Shown here piece by piece: positions 1 to 15,229 of a DNA stretch of 64,000 bases. Position 1 is the stretch's first letter. Each line of letters starts with the position of its first letter. The notes beneath the pieces were generated by a model. That model saw only the letters and a program-made list of their open reading frames with translations. It was not told where the DNA came from and made no database searches. Both the position numbers and the translations under genes were made by a program. The DNA lies in the NCBI RefSeq assembly GCF_013620825.1, contig NZ_NJIC01000020.1:62001-126000 (forward strand), read 5' to 3'. Origin of the DNA: Rhodanobacter sp. PCA2. Lineage in GTDB: Bacteria; Pseudomonadota; Gammaproteobacteria; Xanthomonadales; Rhodanobacteraceae.

Positions 1-1
1 C

Positions 2-157
2 CACCTGTGGTGGCATCCCCACAACTTCGGCGCCGACACCGACCAGAACATGCGCTTCCTGGCCCAGGTGATCGCCGAGTTCAACCGGTTGCGCGACCGG
101 GACGGCATGCGCTCGCTGGGCATGGCCGAGCTTGCGGATGCATGGGCGGGCCGGTGA
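2..157 (+). CDS. polysaccharide deacetylase family protein, C-terminal end (partial)
   Basis: Only the last 51 residues are present; the start lies upstream of the window. The frame opens with [10 protein letters not shown], a closing motif typical of polysaccharide deacetylases of surface-glycan clusters, followed by a helix rich in charged residues and a short tail ending in TGA. Known for the family: metal-dependent removal of N-acetyl groups from a glycan. The next gene starts inside its last codons, so the two are probably co-transcribed and translationally coupled. The catalytic metal site cannot be checked because it is missing here. The identity rests on the HPHNFG motif and is moderately sure. 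Confidence 0.7.
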   Translation, partial: HLWWHPHNFGADTDQNMRFLAQVIAEFNRLRDRDGMRSLGMAELADAWAGR

Positions 158-927
158 GCGCAAGAAGGCCGCGCATCGTCATGCTGTGCGACGACGGGGC
201 GTCATCGCGCTACCTGTACAACGCGCTGGCCGGCGAGTCCGCGGTCCTTGCCGTGGTGATTGAACGCAGGCCCTCAGCCAAGGCAATGATCCGGCATCGC
301 GCCCGCCTGCTGGGCTGGCCCGCGGTCTCCGGCCAACTGGCCTTCATCGCGTTCAACAGGCTGCTGGCGCGCTTCCAGCAACGCCGCAGCGACGAGCTGA
401 TCCGCCGCTACGGACTGCAGGACGCGGCGCCACCCGCAGGCATCACCCACCGGGTGGAGAGCGTGAACACGGCGGCGGTGCGCCGCCTGCTGCGCAAGCT
501 GGACCCCGACGCCGTGGTCGTGAACGGTACGCGCATCGTTTCCGCCAAGGTGCTCGATTGCATACGGCGCCCCTTCCTCAACACCCACGCCGGCATCACG
601 CCGCGCTACCGGGGCGTGCATGGCGGCTACTGGGCGCTGGTGCAGGACGACGCCGCGAACTGCGGCGTCACCGTGCACCTGGTCGACCCCGGCGTGGATA
701 CCGGCGGCGTGCTGTACCAGCAACGGATCGCCGTCGAGCGCAGCGACGGTTTCAACACCTACCCACTGCACCAGCTCGCCGCGGGGATTCCGCTGATGAA
801 GCAGGCCTTGCGCGACGTGCTGGACGGCACGCTCGCCAGCCGCGACGGCGTCGCTCCTTCCGCGCTGTGGTACCACCCTACGCTGACCCAGTACCTGCGC
901 TACCGGCTGACCCGCTCGGTCAGGTAG
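142..927 (+). CDS. formyltransferase family protein (PurN/Fmt fold)
   Basis: About 261 residues. Seen: the formyltransferase core NTHAG (N147, H149), then [18 protein letters not shown], and the DPGVDTGG loop carrying the catalytic Asp (D186). This is the Asn-His-Asp triad used by enzymes that move a formyl group from 10-formyltetrahydrofolate to an amine. It is shorter than Met-tRNA formyltransferase and lacks that enzyme's C-terminal domain. Beside a polysaccharide deacetylase, an amino-sugar N-formyltransferase acting on a surface glycan is a reasonable inference, but the substrate is unknown. The start is uncertain: ATG 142 overlaps the upstream gene by 16 bases, while GTG 154 would give a 4-base GTGA overlap with a G-rich stretch just ahead of it. 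Confidence 0.8.
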   Translation: MGGPVSARRPRIVMLCDDGASSRYLYNALAGESAVLAVVIERRPSAKAMIRHRARLLGWPAVSGQLAFIAFNRLLARFQQRRSDELIRRYGLQDAAPPAGITHRVESVNTAAVRRLLRKLDPDAVVVNGTRIVSAKVLDCIRRPFLNTHAGITPRYRGVHGGYWALVQDDAANCGVTVHLVDPGVDTGGVLYQQRIAVERSDGFNTYPLHQLAAGIPLMKQALRDVLDGTLASRDGVAPSALWYHPTLTQYLRYRLTRSVR

Positions 928-957
928 ACCGGGCCCGCCCAGCCGGCGTGTGGCGGC

Positions 958-3121
<2,164 letters not shown>

Positions 3122-3183
3122 GCCGGCGGCAACGTGGCTGTGAAGTTGGCTAAGCGGAAGGCGTGGCAATACAGGATGCGGAG

Positions 3184-3238
3184 GGGATTCGGCGTTCCGC
3201 TTTGCCGAATCCCGCATCCCCGCTCCCGAATCCCGGCC
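3184..3238. repeat. GGGATTCGGGAAT-type intergenic repeat with hairpin between guaB and guaA
   Basis: Contains a perfect 10-bp inverted repeat GGGATTCGGC (3184-3193) / GCCGAATCCC (3204-3213), followed by further GAATCCC units up to the guaB stop. There is no T-run on the guaB strand, so it is more likely an mRNA-stabilising or attenuating hairpin of repeat origin than a terminator. Confidence 0.6.
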
Positions 3239-3239
3239 C

Positions 3240-6291
<3,052 letters not shown>

Positions 6292-7461
6292 CCGGTGAAG
6301 CGCGCGCCTGCGCCGCAGCCCGGGCAGGCCGGATCGCGCGGCAGGCGCGTTTCGCGGAAGCGCATGCCCAGCGCGTCGAAGGACAGCAGGCGGCCAACCA
6401 GCGGTTCGCCCATGCCCAGGATCAGCTTCAACGCCTCGGTGGCCTGCAGCAGGCCCACGATGCCGGGCAGCACGCCCAGCACGCCGGCCTCGCTGCAATT
6501 CGGCGCCTCGGCCGCCGATGGCGGCTCGGGGAACAGGCAGCGGTAGCACGGCGCGTCGTCGCGGCGCGGATCGAACACGCTGACCAGCCCGGTGAAGCGT
6601 TCCACCGCGCCGTACACCATCGGCAGGCGCAGGCGACGCGTCGCCGCGGCGAGCAGGTAGCGTGCGGGGAAGTTGTCGGCGCCGTCGATCACCAGGTCGT
6701 GGCCTTCGAGCAACCGCTCGACGTTGTCCGCGCGCAGGCGCTCCGTGCGCGTCTCCACGCGCACGCGCGGGTTCAGCGCGTTCAGCGCCAGGCGCGCGGA
6801 CTCGGTCTTGGCCATGCCCACGCGGGCATCGGCATGGATCACCTGGCGGTGCAGGTTGGAGCGTTCCACCAGGTCGTCGTCGATCAGGGTGAGCTGGCCC
6901 ACCCCGGCCGCGGCGAGGTACAGCGCCGCCGGCGCGCCCAGGCCGCCGGCGCCCAGCAGCACGACTTTCGCCGCGGCGAGCTTCGCCTGCCCCGCCTCGC
7001 CCACCTGCGGCAGGCGCAACTGGCGTGCATAGCGCTCGGCCGCGTCCGCATCCAGCGCAGCCGCGCTCACCGGCAGGCCTTCGCTCTTCCAGCGCTCGAA
7101 ACCGCCGGCCACGGAGGCCACCTCGCGGTAACCCATGCGGTTCAGCGCCTCCGCCGCGAACAGCGAGCGCACGCCGCTGCCGCACAGCATGAGCAGCGGG
7201 CGCGCGCGGTCCGGTTCGACCTGTTCGATGCGCAATTCCAGGAAGCCGCGCGACAGGCCCAGCGCACCGCCCGGCATGCCGGCGGCGCGCTCGCCGTCCT
7301 CGCGCACGTCGATCAGCAGCGCGCCCTGCGCCTGGCGGGCGAGCGCTTCGGAGGGCGGGATTTCCGGGATGCCGGCGCGCAGCGAATCCAGCCAGCTTTC
7401 GCGGTTCAATGAGTGGTCCATCGCGCTAGTCTAGACCCGCGGGCAAGGCCGCGCGCGGCGC

Positions 7462-8862
7462 TCAGCGCTTGCGCTTCTTCATCTCGCGGATCATGCGCTG
7501 GCGCTTGCGCTGCTGCGCCTCGGTGAGCACGTTCTTCTTGTCGGCGTAGGGGTTCTCGCCTTCGCGGAACACGATGCGGATCGGCGTGCCCTCGAGCTTG
7601 TAGCGCTTGCGGAAGAAGTTCTCGAGATAGCGCTGGTAGGCCGGCGCGATGTGCTTGGTGCGGCTGCCGTGCAGCACGATGGTGGGCGGGTTGTTGCCCC
7701 CGGGATGCGCGAAGCGCAGCTTGGGCGCATGCCCGCGCACCAGCGGCGGCTGGTAGTTCTGGTAGGCCTTTTCCAGCGTGCGGGTGAGGTCGGAGGAACC
7801 GAGTTCCTTGGTCGCCGAGGCATGCGCGCGCACCACGGCGCGCATCAGCTCGCGCAGGCCCGAGCCGTGCAGCGCCGAGATGTAGACCTGCCTGGCCCAG
7901 TCCACGAACTGCAGCCGGCGATCGAGCGCCTCCTGGCAGCGCTCGCGCTGGTAGGCGTCCAGGCCGTCCCACTTGTTCACCGCGATCACCAGCGCCCTGC
8001 CCTCGTCCAGCGCATGGCCGATCAGGGTGAGATCCTGGTCGGCGAGGTTCTCGCGCGCATCGACCAGCAGCACCACCACCTGCGCGGCGGCCATCGACTG
8101 CAGAGTCTTGATGACGCTGAACTTCTCCACCGCTTCCTCGACGCGCGCCCGGCGCCTGACGCCGGCGGTGTCGATCAGGGTGTACTTGCGGCCGTCGCGT
8201 TCCAGCGGCACGCGGATCGGGTCGCGCGTGGTGCCAGCCACGTCGGAGACGATCAGCCGGTCCTCGCCCAGCAGCCGGTTGATCAGGGTGGACTTGCCCG
8301 CATTCGGCCGGCCCACGATGGCGACGCGGATGCTGTCGTTCTCGTCCGGCGCGAGTTCCTCGTGGCTGTCTTCCGGCAGCAGCGGCAGCAGCGCGGCGAG
8401 CAGCTGGTCGGTGCCGCGGTTGTGCGCGGCGGCCAGCGGCAGCGTGGCGGCGATGCCGAACGCGGCGAACTCGGCCAGCGCGGCCTGTTCGTCGAGTCCG
8501 TCGGTCTTGTTGACCGCGGCGATGATCGGCTTGCCGCTGCGGCGCAGCTCGTCGAGGATGCCGCGGTCCTGCGGCAGCAGGCCGTCGCGCGCATCCAGCA
8601 CGAACACCAGCACCTGTGCTTCCTCGATCGCCACGCGCACCTGTTGCGCGGTGAGCGCGTCCAGGCCTTCGTCCACGCCGGACAGGCCGCCGGTGTCGAC
8701 CACAAGGAACGGCCGCTCGCCCAGATGGCAGACGCCGTAGTGGCGGTCGCGCGTGACGCCCGGCAGGTCGGCCACCAGGGCGTCGCGGCTGCGCGTCAGC
8801 GCGTTGAACAGGGTCGATTTACCGACGTTGGGGCGACCGACCAGGGCGACGACGGGCAGCAT
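7462..8862 (-). CDS. der: ribosome biogenesis GTPase Der
   Basis: 466 residues. Two tandem GTPase domains: G1 GRPNVGKS (9-16) with DTGG and NKTD, and a second GRPNAGKS with DTAG and NKWD, followed by a KH-like C-terminal domain and a basic tail (KKRKR). It is essential for 50S subunit assembly. It lies 22 bases after bamB on the same strand, in the order yfgM-bamB-der conserved across gammaproteobacteria. Confidence 0.97.
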   Translation of the reverse strand: MLPVVALVGRPNVGKSTLFNALTRSRDALVADLPGVTRDRHYGVCHLGERPFLVVDTGGLSGVDEGLDALTAQQVRVAIEEAQVLVFVLDARDGLLPQDRGILDELRRSGKPIIAAVNKTDGLDEQAALAEFAAFGIAATLPLAAAHNRGTDQLLAALLPLLPEDSHEELAPDENDSIRVAIVGRPNAGKSTLINRLLGEDRLIVSDVAGTTRDPIRVPLERDGRKYTLIDTAGVRRRARVEEAVEKFSVIKTLQSMAAAQVVVLLVDARENLADQDLTLIGHALDEGRALVIAVNKWDGLDAYQRERCQEALDRRLQFVDWARQVYISALHGSGLRELMRAVVRAHASATKELGSSDLTRTLEKAYQNYQPPLVRGHAPKLRFAHPGGNNPPTIVLHGSRTKHIAPAYQRYLENFFRKRYKLEGTPIRIVFREGENPYADKKNVLTEAQQRKRQRMIREMKKRKR

Positions 8863-8884
8863 GACGGGGCATGGTTTCCGGCGA

Positions 8885-10108
8885 TCAGTGCGCGGCGAGA
8901 CGGTAGGCGCCGATGTGGCCCTTCACGTCCTCGACGTACACGGTGTCGCCCACCACCAGCGGCTGGGCCTGGATGGCCTTCTTCGACAGGCGCACGCGCG
9001 CGGCCAGCGCGCCGTCGCCGGACTGCAGCCAGTGCACGTAGCCTTCCGCATCGGCCACCACCACGTAGTTGCCCTGCACCGCCGGGCCGGTGAGCCAGCG
9101 GTACTTCAGCTTGTCGTTCTTCCACATGTCCGAACCGCCGTTGCGGTCGAACGCCCACACCTCGCCCTGGTCGTTGACGCCGTAGATCGCGCTGCCGGCC
9201 AGCGCCAGCGAGCTGTAGGTGGAGAACGGACGGCTCCACATCGGGCGGCCGCTGGGGCCGTCGATCGCGGTGAGGTTGCCGTGGTAGGCGGCGGCGTACA
9301 GCGTGCTGCCGTCCAGCAGGATGGAACCGTCGGCATCGTCCAGGCGTTCGATGTCGGTGCGCCCGTCGCCGGTGGCCAGCCGCTGCTCCCAGAGCTTGTC
9401 GCCGTTGTCCTGGCGCAGCGCGACCAGCTTGCCGTCGTCGCTGCCGAGGAACACCACGCCGTTCGCGGCCAGCGGCGTGCTGTTGCCGCGCAGGCTGAGC
9501 AGCGGCACGCTGCCCTGGTCGTAGACCCAGCGACGCTGGCCGGAGGCCGCATCGAGGCCGTACACGCGGCCGTCCTGGGTGCGCACGATCACCAGGTCGC
9601 CAACGATCGCCGGCGAGGCGATCACTTCGGAGTTCAGCTCGGACGACCACAGCTGGGTGCCGTCCTTGGGATTCAGGCCGTAGACGTAACCGTCCAGCGT
9701 GCCCACCGCGAGCAGGTTGCCGGCCACGGCGGGGCCGCCGGCATAGGAACCCTGGGGAACCGCCTTGCCCTTCTTGCCGCCGAAGCCCAGCCAGCCCTGC
9801 TTGACCTTGGTGGTCTTTTCCCACAGCTGCTTGCCGCTGGCGGCGTCGAACGCCGCGACCTTGCCGTCGGTGCTCACGGCGTACAGCACGCCGTCCACCA
9901 CGGTCGGACGCAACAGCGCGCCGCTGATGCCGGCGCCGTCACCGATGCGCGCGGACCACGCCTTGCTGACCTGCACCGTGGGCGTGAAATTCTTTTCCAG
10001 CGGAGTCGGCGGCTCGAGATTCTTCTTCTTGAACGAGTTGCAGCCAGCCAGCAGCACCAGCGAGCCCAAGGCAACCAGCCATACGTTCTTGTTCACCACG
10101 GCTTTCAT
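8885..10108 (-). CDS. bamB: outer membrane protein assembly factor BamB
   Basis: 407 residues. Lipoprotein subunit of the BAM complex that inserts beta-barrels in the outer membrane. Seen: signal peptide with lipobox LLAGC (lipidated C23), then repeated beta-propeller blades of PQQ-like type (GKQLWEKTT, GTQLWSSEL, GQRRWVYDQ, GDKLWEQRL). The start overlaps the yfgM stop by 4 bases (ATGA), indicating coupling. Confidence 0.96.
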   Translation of the reverse strand: MKAVVNKNVWLVALGSLVLLAGCNSFKKKNLEPPTPLEKNFTPTVQVSKAWSARIGDGAGISGALLRPTVVDGVLYAVSTDGKVAAFDAASGKQLWEKTTKVKQGWLGFGGKKGKAVPQGSYAGGPAVAGNLLAVGTLDGYVYGLNPKDGTQLWSSELNSEVIASPAIVGDLVIVRTQDGRVYGLDAASGQRRWVYDQGSVPLLSLRGNSTPLAANGVVFLGSDDGKLVALRQDNGDKLWEQRLATGDGRTDIERLDDADGSILLDGSTLYAAAYHGNLTAIDGPSGRPMWSRPFSTYSSLALAGSAIYGVNDQGEVWAFDRNGGSDMWKNDKLKYRWLTGPAVQGNYVVVADAEGYVHWLQSGDGALAARVRLSKKAIQAQPLVVGDTVYVEDVKGHIGAYRLAAH

Positions 10109-10755
10109 GCACCCTGCTTTCCGGCCACGGCCAGATCGTCGATTTTCATCTGCAGGACGGCGTGCTGCGGCGCGTCCTCTCCCAATGCCGCCATCGCCGC
10201 CTGATAGGCCTTGCGTGCGTCGTCGGCTCGTCCCAGCTTGACCAGCGCATCACCGCGGAGTTCCTGGTTCAAGCCGGTGTACTGCCCGGCCGGCATCGCC
10301 TCCAGCGTGGCCAGCGCGGCCGCACCGTCGCCCTTGGCCAGCTGCACGCGGGCCAGGCGCAGTTGCACCAGCCCCTTCAGCACGGGATCGGCGGCGTGCG
10401 TGTCGGCCCACTGCAGCGAGACGATCGCCTTGTCCAACTGCTTGTCCTGCACTTCCTGCCGGGCACGGTCGCTGAGCGCGAACAACGCGTACGGCGACTT
10501 GGCGTAGTCCTTCATCAGCTCGTCGACGAACGCGGTCGCCGCGGTCGGCTTGCCGCTGGCGAGCGCGACCTGGGCCTGCTGGTACAGCATGGCGGCCGCC
10601 GCCTCGTTGTTCGCCTGGTGCTTGCGCCACTGCTGCAGGCCGAAGATGCCGACCAGGCCGATCGCGATGCCTACGGCAATGGAGAGCCCGTTTTCACGCA
10701 GCCATTTCTGGACCCGTTCGCCTTGTTCGTAGTCGTCGTATGCGTCAAATGCCAT
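10105..10755 (-). CDS. YfgM-like tetratricopeptide protein, ancillary SecYEG subunit
   Basis: 216 residues. Short cytoplasmic N-terminus (AYDDYEQGERVQKWLRENG), one membrane span at about 24-42, then periplasmic TPR-like helices. In E. coli YfgM docks to SecYEG together with the chaperone PpiD. The amphipathic N-terminus and single span match the family well. It overlaps bamB by 4 bases. Unlike E. coli, hisS and ispG are not located between this gene and rodZ. Confidence 0.85.
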   Translation of the reverse strand: MAFDAYDDYEQGERVQKWLRENGLSIAVGIAIGLVGIFGLQQWRKHQANNEAAAAMLYQQAQVALASGKPTAATAFVDELMKDYAKSPYALFALSDRARQEVQDKQLDKAIVSLQWADTHAADPVLKGLVQLRLARVQLAKGDGAAALATLEAMPAGQYTGLNQELRGDALVKLGRADDARKAYQAAMAALGEDAPQHAVLQMKIDDLAVAGKQGA

Positions 10756-10907
10756 GCTTCACCGTTGATGGAAATCGCGCGCGGCGCGCGCTGCGTGCAA
10801 GGCTGGGGGACAGCCTGTTGCACCCTCGGCCCGGTCACGGGCGAAGAATGGGCAAGCATAACCGAAATGGATGGCCCGCAGACGCGGCGGGCCGGCGCGC
10901 AGACGCG

Positions 10908-11915
10908 TCAGAGACTGGCGGCGGTCGCCTTGCCGTCCGCGACCTGCATGCGGAAACGCGCCACGTTCGCGCGCCGGAAACCGTCCAGCGTGACCGGCTG
11001 GCCGTCGATGCTGACCTGGGCGCCGCCCACGTTGCCGATGCGCACATCCAGCGGCTCGTCGCTGCGCCAGGTCTTGCTGCTGCCGGCCGGCAACAGCCCG
11101 TACTCCAGGCGCGTGCCATCCTGCGTGGTCACTTCCACCCAGCTGGCCGAGCTGAGCGTGAGGCCCAGGCTGTGCCCGCCCGTACCCACCTCCGCGGTGG
11201 TCGTCGGCGCAGCAACTTTCGGCGGCTGCAAGGCGTCGTCGCCGAGGTTCGGGAACGGCGCCATCGAGGCCAGCAGGGGCTGGTCCTGGGCCGGCTGCGC
11301 CGCGGGCGACTTCGTCGCCGGCACGGTGGCCGGCGTCGCGCCCGCCTTGCCGGGAACGGCCAGCTGCGCGTCCTGCTGCGCCACGGGCGAAGCATCCAGC
11401 GGAGTGAGGTGGCTGAGGTCGCGATCCAGCGTGCTGCGCACGCCGAACCAGATCGTCGGCACCGCGATGACCAGGGTCAGCACCACGTAGGTGGCGGCGG
11501 TGGCGTAACGGTCGAACAGGAAACGCGAATGCGAGATGCCGCCGGTGGCCACCAGCGGCGGCTCCACGTGACGGATGCGCGCCACCTCGGCCTCGATCGC
11601 CGCGGCGTCCACGCCCAGGTGCTGCCCGTACTTGCCGATGTAGCTGGCCAGGTAGATCCTGGAATCGATGCCCTCGTGCTCGCCCTGCTCCAGCTTGCGC
11701 AGCACGCCGGCCGGGAGTTTCAGGTCGCGTGCGCAGTCGACCAGGTTCAGGCCGCGCGCTTCGCGCGCCGCGCGCAGGCGGCTGCCGAACGCGGCATCGG
11801 GATTCACATGGACGGTGTTGTCGACGGGGGATTCTTCCATGACGTGGGGCCGGTCGGCGAACAGATCGGACGCGGCCTCGTCGTGGCCGGGCTGGGATGG
11901 CTGGATCGTGGTCAT
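10908..11915 (-). CDS. rodZ: RodZ-like helix-turn-helix membrane protein
   Basis: 335 residues. Cytoplasmic helix-turn-helix (about 41-110: FGSRLRAAREARGLN...LRKLEQGE), one membrane span near 138-160, a Pro/Ala-rich periplasmic linker and a C-terminal beta domain (LGLTLSSASWVEVTTQDG). Known: RodZ links MreB filaments to the wall-elongation machinery and sets rod shape. The downstream 152 bases to yfgM hold no gene. It overlaps pilF by 4 bases. Confidence 0.88.
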   Translation of the reverse strand: MTTIQPSQPGHDEAASDLFADRPHVMEESPVDNTVHVNPDAAFGSRLRAAREARGLNLVDCARDLKLPAGVLRKLEQGEHEGIDSRIYLASYIGKYGQHLGVDAAAIEAEVARIRHVEPPLVATGGISHSRFLFDRYATAATYVVLTLVIAVPTIWFGVRSTLDRDLSHLTPLDASPVAQQDAQLAVPGKAGATPATVPATKSPAAQPAQDQPLLASMAPFPNLGDDALQPPKVAAPTTTAEVGTGGHSLGLTLSSASWVEVTTQDGTRLEYGLLPAGSSKTWRSDEPLDVRIGNVGGAQVSIDGQPVTLDGFRRANVARFRMQVADGKATAASL

Positions 11916-12733
11916 TGACTGCTGGCAGTGGTTTTCAGGGCGCGGGCCTGCTCCGAGTCCGGGAACTGGCTCTGCAAACGCCTGAGATAGGTCTGGGCTG
12001 CGTCCGTGTTGCCCAAGCGCGACTCGACATCATAACCAAGCTTGAGAGCGGCCGCATTGGGTTTGCCCAGCGCGTCGAAGCGCTGGATGAATGCCCGAGC
12101 ACGAAACGCATCCCCCTGCCGGTAGAGTACTTCGGCAAGATGGAAAAGTGCATCCCCGTTGCCGGGATTTCGCGCGATTGCGTCACGAAAACTCGCTTCC
12201 GCGCCGGCCGTATCGCTCATCTGCAACTGGCAGATGCCGGCATTCGTGAACGCCACGTCGGGGGTGGCGTAGAACGGATCGGCCACCGCCTTGCGGAAGT
12301 AGGCCAGGGATTCCTGCGCCCTGCCGGTGCGGCACAGGAACTGTCCGAGGTTGTTGTTCGGGGCGCCCTTGGCCGGCTCCAGCGCCACCGCCTTGCGGTA
12401 GTGCTGCTCCGCTTCGGTCTGGTTGTTGATGCGCTCGTAGACCACCGCGATCATGGTATGGGCGGGTGCGTAGTCCGGGTCGAACTTCAGCGCAAGCTGC
12501 AACTTGGTCAGCGCGTCCTCGAGGTCGCCCTCGGCGAAATAGTGCTGGGCCAGCTCGGTATGGACGCGCGCGGCATCCTTGCGCTGGTCGGCCTTGCTGC
12601 TCGCGGTGATGTTCGCGCCGGGCGGCTGCCCCGCGCTGCTGCCGTTGTTGCTGTTGCCATCCCCGCCGCCCACCGTCACGCAGCCGCCCAGGGCCAGCGA
12701 CAGGACGACCACCAGCAGCGGCTCAGAGCGCAT
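11912..12733 (-). CDS. pilF: type IV pilus biogenesis/stability lipoprotein PilF (PilW)
   Basis: 273 residues. Signal peptide with lipobox LALGGC (C18), a Gly/Asn-rich linker, then about six TPR helical pairs ([40 protein letters not shown]). Known: this outer-membrane pilotin is needed for PilQ secretin assembly. Its 5' end overlaps the end of rlmN by 11 bases, and its stop overlaps the rodZ start by 4. Confidence 0.93.
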   Translation of the reverse strand: MRSEPLLVVVLSLALGGCVTVGGGDGNSNNGSSAGQPPGANITASSKADQRKDAARVHTELAQHYFAEGDLEDALTKLQLALKFDPDYAPAHTMIAVVYERINNQTEAEQHYRKAVALEPAKGAPNNNLGQFLCRTGRAQESLAYFRKAVADPFYATPDVAFTNAGICQLQMSDTAGAEASFRDAIARNPGNGDALFHLAEVLYRQGDAFRARAFIQRFDALGKPNAAALKLGYDVESRLGNTDAAQTYLRRLQSQFPDSEQARALKTTASSQ

Positions 12734-13874
12734 GCGTTACCCCCGTGTCCACGCGTTTGCGGATTTCGGCACTGCGCCGGGTGCGATCGCTCACCTGGCC
12801 GGCCAGCTGGCCGCAGGCGGCATCGATGTCGTCGCCGCGGGTGCGGCGCAACATGGTGAGCACGCCGGCATTCAGCAACTGGGTCTGGAACGCGTGGATG
12901 GTCTCGGCGTCCGAACGTTCGAAGCGCGTGCCGGGGAAGGGATTGAACGGGATCAGGTTGACCTTGCAGGTCGGCAGGCGACGCATGAAGCGGATCAGCT
13001 GCTTCGCATGCTCGGGCTGGTCGTTCACGCCCTTCATCAAGGTGTATTCGAACGTGATCGAGGTGCGCTGCTTGCGCGCGATCCAGCGCTGGCAGGCCGC
13101 CGTGAGCTCGGCCAGCGGGTAGCGCTTGTTCAGCGGCACCAGTTCGGTGCGCAGGTCGTCGTTCGCCGCGTGCAGCGACACCGCCAGCGACACGTCGATC
13201 ACTTCCGACAGCTTGTCGATCATCGGCACCATGCCGGCGGTGGACAGCGTGACGCGCTTGGACGCGAGGCCGAAACCCAGGTCGTCGCGCATCAGGCTCA
13301 TCGCCCGCACCACGTTGTCGAAGTTCGCCAGCGGTTCGCCCATGCCCATCATCACCACGTTGGTGATGCGGCGGTTCTGGTGGGTGACGTTGCCCAGGTG
13401 CTTGGCCGCCACCCACATCTGGCCGATGATCTCGGCGGTGGCGAGGTTGCGGTTGAAGCCCTGCGCGCCGGTGGAGCAGAACTGGCAGTTCAGCGCGCAG
13501 CCGATCTGCGAGGACACGCACAGCGTGCCTCGCGTGGGCTCGGGGATGTACACCGTTTCCACCGCGTTGCGGCCGTCCAGGCCCAGCAGCCACTTGTGCG
13601 TGCCGTCGGCGGCGGCCTTGTCCACCAGGGTCTTGGGCGGCCCGACGTGGCAGCTCGCCTCGAGCTTGGCGCGCAGCGCCTTGCCCACGTCGGTCATGTT
13701 CGCGAAGTCGGACTCGAGGTGGTGGTAGATCCACTTCATCACCTGCTCGGCGCGATACGGCTTCTCGCCGAGCTGCGCGAAGAAATCGCGCAGGCCCTGG
13801 CGATCGAAATCGAGCAGGTTGACCTTGTCCGCGTTGGCGGTGGGGTCGGATGGAATGGCTACCGCTGCATTCAC
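12723..13874 (-). CDS. rlmN: 23S rRNA/tRNA (adenine C2)-methyltransferase RlmN
   Basis: 383 residues. Radical-SAM enzyme methylating C2 of A2503 in 23S rRNA and A37 of some tRNAs. Seen: [16 protein letters not shown], holding the first mechanistic Cys plus the CxxxCxxC [4Fe-4S] ligands, [12 protein letters not shown], and the second mechanistic Cys in DIDAACGQL near the C-terminus. The start is GTG 13874 ([21 protein letters not shown]); no ATG lies in frame before the conserved region. The gap to ndk is 5 bases. Confidence 0.96.
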   Translation of the reverse strand: MNAAVAIPSDPTANADKVNLLDFDRQGLRDFFAQLGEKPYRAEQVMKWIYHHLESDFANMTDVGKALRAKLEASCHVGPPKTLVDKAAADGTHKWLLGLDGRNAVETVYIPEPTRGTLCVSSQIGCALNCQFCSTGAQGFNRNLATAEIIGQMWVAAKHLGNVTHQNRRITNVVMMGMGEPLANFDNVVRAMSLMRDDLGFGLASKRVTLSTAGMVPMIDKLSEVIDVSLAVSLHAANDDLRTELVPLNKRYPLAELTAACQRWIARKQRTSITFEYTLMKGVNDQPEHAKQLIRFMRRLPTCKVNLIPFNPFPGTRFERSDAETIHAFQTQLLNAGVLTMLRRTRGDDIDAACGQLAGQVSDRTRRSAEIRKRVDTGVTHAL

Positions 13875-13879
13875 GACAC

Positions 13880-14305
13880 TTACCGGCTGTGGATTTCCGT
13901 GGCGGCGAAGAAGTAGGCGATCTCCACCTGCGCGGTCTCGGCGGCGTCGGAACCGTGCACCGCGTTCGCGTCGATGGAATCGGCGAAGTCGGCGCGGATC
14001 GTGCCCGGCGCGGCTTCCTTCGGGTTGGTGGCGCCCATCAGTTCGCGGTTCTTGAGGATCGCGCCCTCGCCTTCCAGCGTCTGGATCATCACCGGGCCGG
14101 AGATCATGAAGTCCACCAGCGCCTTGAAGAACGGACGCTCCCTGTGCACGGCATAGAAGCCTTCGGCCTCCGCGCGCGACAGCTGCTTCTGCTTGGCGGC
14201 GATCACCTTGAGGCCGGCCTTTTCGAAACGGGCATAGATTTCGCCGATCACGTTCTTGGCGACGGCGTCGGGCTTGATGATGGAAAGGGTGCGCTCCAGC
14301 GCCAT
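13880..14305 (-). CDS. ndk: nucleoside diphosphate kinase
   Basis: 141 residues, the standard length. Transfers the gamma phosphate of ATP to NDPs through a phospho-histidine. Seen: [15 protein letters not shown] at the N-terminus and the active-site His in [12 protein letters not shown]. It heads the ndk-rlmN-pilF-rodZ run; the divergent psrA starts 215 bases away. Confidence 0.98.
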   Translation of the reverse strand: MALERTLSIIKPDAVAKNVIGEIYARFEKAGLKVIAAKQKQLSRAEAEGFYAVHRERPFFKALVDFMISGPVMIQTLEGEGAILKNRELMGATNPKEAAPGTIRADFADSIDANAVHGSDAAETAQVEIAYFFAATEIHSR

Positions 14306-14482
14306 GGGGGTGCTCCGGGAAACAGGGTGGATGTGGTGGTCGGCTTCGTGCCGCAATCTGGCCAAAACCGACTCGAAATGAGGGCTTAGCCGAGGAAGTT
14401 TGACAGATTCTATCCCATCTGCAAGCCAAAGGCAGGCCGAACGGGGTCGCGGTTTGACGATGCCGGAGCCGCCCGCGTATGC

Positions 14483-14498
14483 TCAAACGATCGTTTGA
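14483..14498. promoter_or_regulatory. PsrA-type operator (TCAAACGATCGTTTGA)
   Basis: Perfect 16-bp palindrome 22 bases upstream of the psrA start. It fits the published PsrA consensus of the form (G/C)AAAC-N(2-4)-GTTT(G/C), here with GATC as spacer. A copy with one mismatch (TCATACGATCGTTTGA) lies at 45605-45620 before fadH. Autorepression of psrA is inferred from its position. Confidence 0.8.
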
Positions 14499-14520
14499 AC
14501 GCCGTTCCCCCACCTGCGGG

Positions 14521-15147
14521 ATGACCCGATCCGTGAATCGCACCGGCTCCACCAAGGAACGCATACTCGGCGCCGCCGAGACCTTGTTCGCCCAGCGCGG
14601 CTTCGACGGCGCCTCGCTGCGCCAGCTGACCAGCGCCGCGGGGGTCAACCTCGCCGCGGTGAACTACCACTTCGGTTCCAAGGAAAAGCTGGTCGAGCAG
14701 GTGTTCCGCCGCCGCCTGGATGCGCTGAACGCCCACCGCCTGGCCGCCCTGGACAGGATCGCGGACCAGCCGGACACCCGCCTGGAAGACGTGCTGGACG
14801 CCTTCATCCGCCCCGCGCTGGAGCTTTCGCACGAGGGCGGCGGTTCGCTGTTCATGCGCGTGCTGGCGCGCGCCTTCGCCGAGCACGACGACGGCCTGCG
14901 CAAGTTCCTGTCCGAGAACTACGGCCACGTGATGCGCCAGTTCACCGCCGAGTTCGCCCGCCTGCTGCCGCGGCTCAGCAAGGAGGAGCTGTACTGGCGC
15001 GTCGACCTGATGACCGGCGCGCTGACCCACGCGATGTCGGGCATCGGCATGATCCAGCGCAAGAGCGACGTCAGCGAGCGCGCCCACCGCGAGCAGACCG
15101 TGCAGCACCTGATCCGTTTCGCCGCCGCCGGCCTCAACGCCACCTGA
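14521..15147 (+). CDS. psrA: TetR family fatty-acid-responsive regulator, PsrA-like
   Basis: 208 residues. N-terminal TetR helix-turn-helix ([23 protein letters not shown], then [15 protein letters not shown] at 40-54); the rest is a helical ligand/dimer domain ([32 protein letters not shown]). The sequence closely resembles Pseudomonas PsrA, which represses beta-oxidation genes and is released by long-chain acyl ligands. ATG 14521 is chosen because the homologous region begins just after it and the longer frame from 14479 runs through the operator. Downstream on the same strand are the fused hydratase/dehydrogenase and thiolase genes, its expected targets. Confidence 0.88.
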   Translation: MTRSVNRTGSTKERILGAAETLFAQRGFDGASLRQLTSAAGVNLAAVNYHFGSKEKLVEQVFRRRLDALNAHRLAALDRIADQPDTRLEDVLDAFIRPALELSHEGGGSLFMRVLARAFAEHDDGLRKFLSENYGHVMRQFTAEFARLLPRLSKEELYWRVDLMTGALTHAMSGIGMIQRKSDVSERAHREQTVQHLIRFAAAGLNAT

Positions 15148-15180
15148 ATCACCGCGCGGTCATGGCCGCGCGCCAATCTT

Positions 15181-15195
15181 GAACGGCTGCCGTTC
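15181..15195. promoter_or_regulatory. inverted repeat GAACGGC-T-GCCGTTC upstream of the fadB-type gene
   Basis: Perfect 7-bp arms around one base, 35 bases before the ATG of the dehydrogenase/hydratase gene and 33 after the psrA stop. It does not match the PsrA box; it could be an operator for another regulator or a short hairpin in the psrA-fadB transcript. Confidence 0.35.
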
Positions 15196-15229
15196 GTACT
15201 CCCAAGCAGTCCCTGACCGGAGAAACCTG

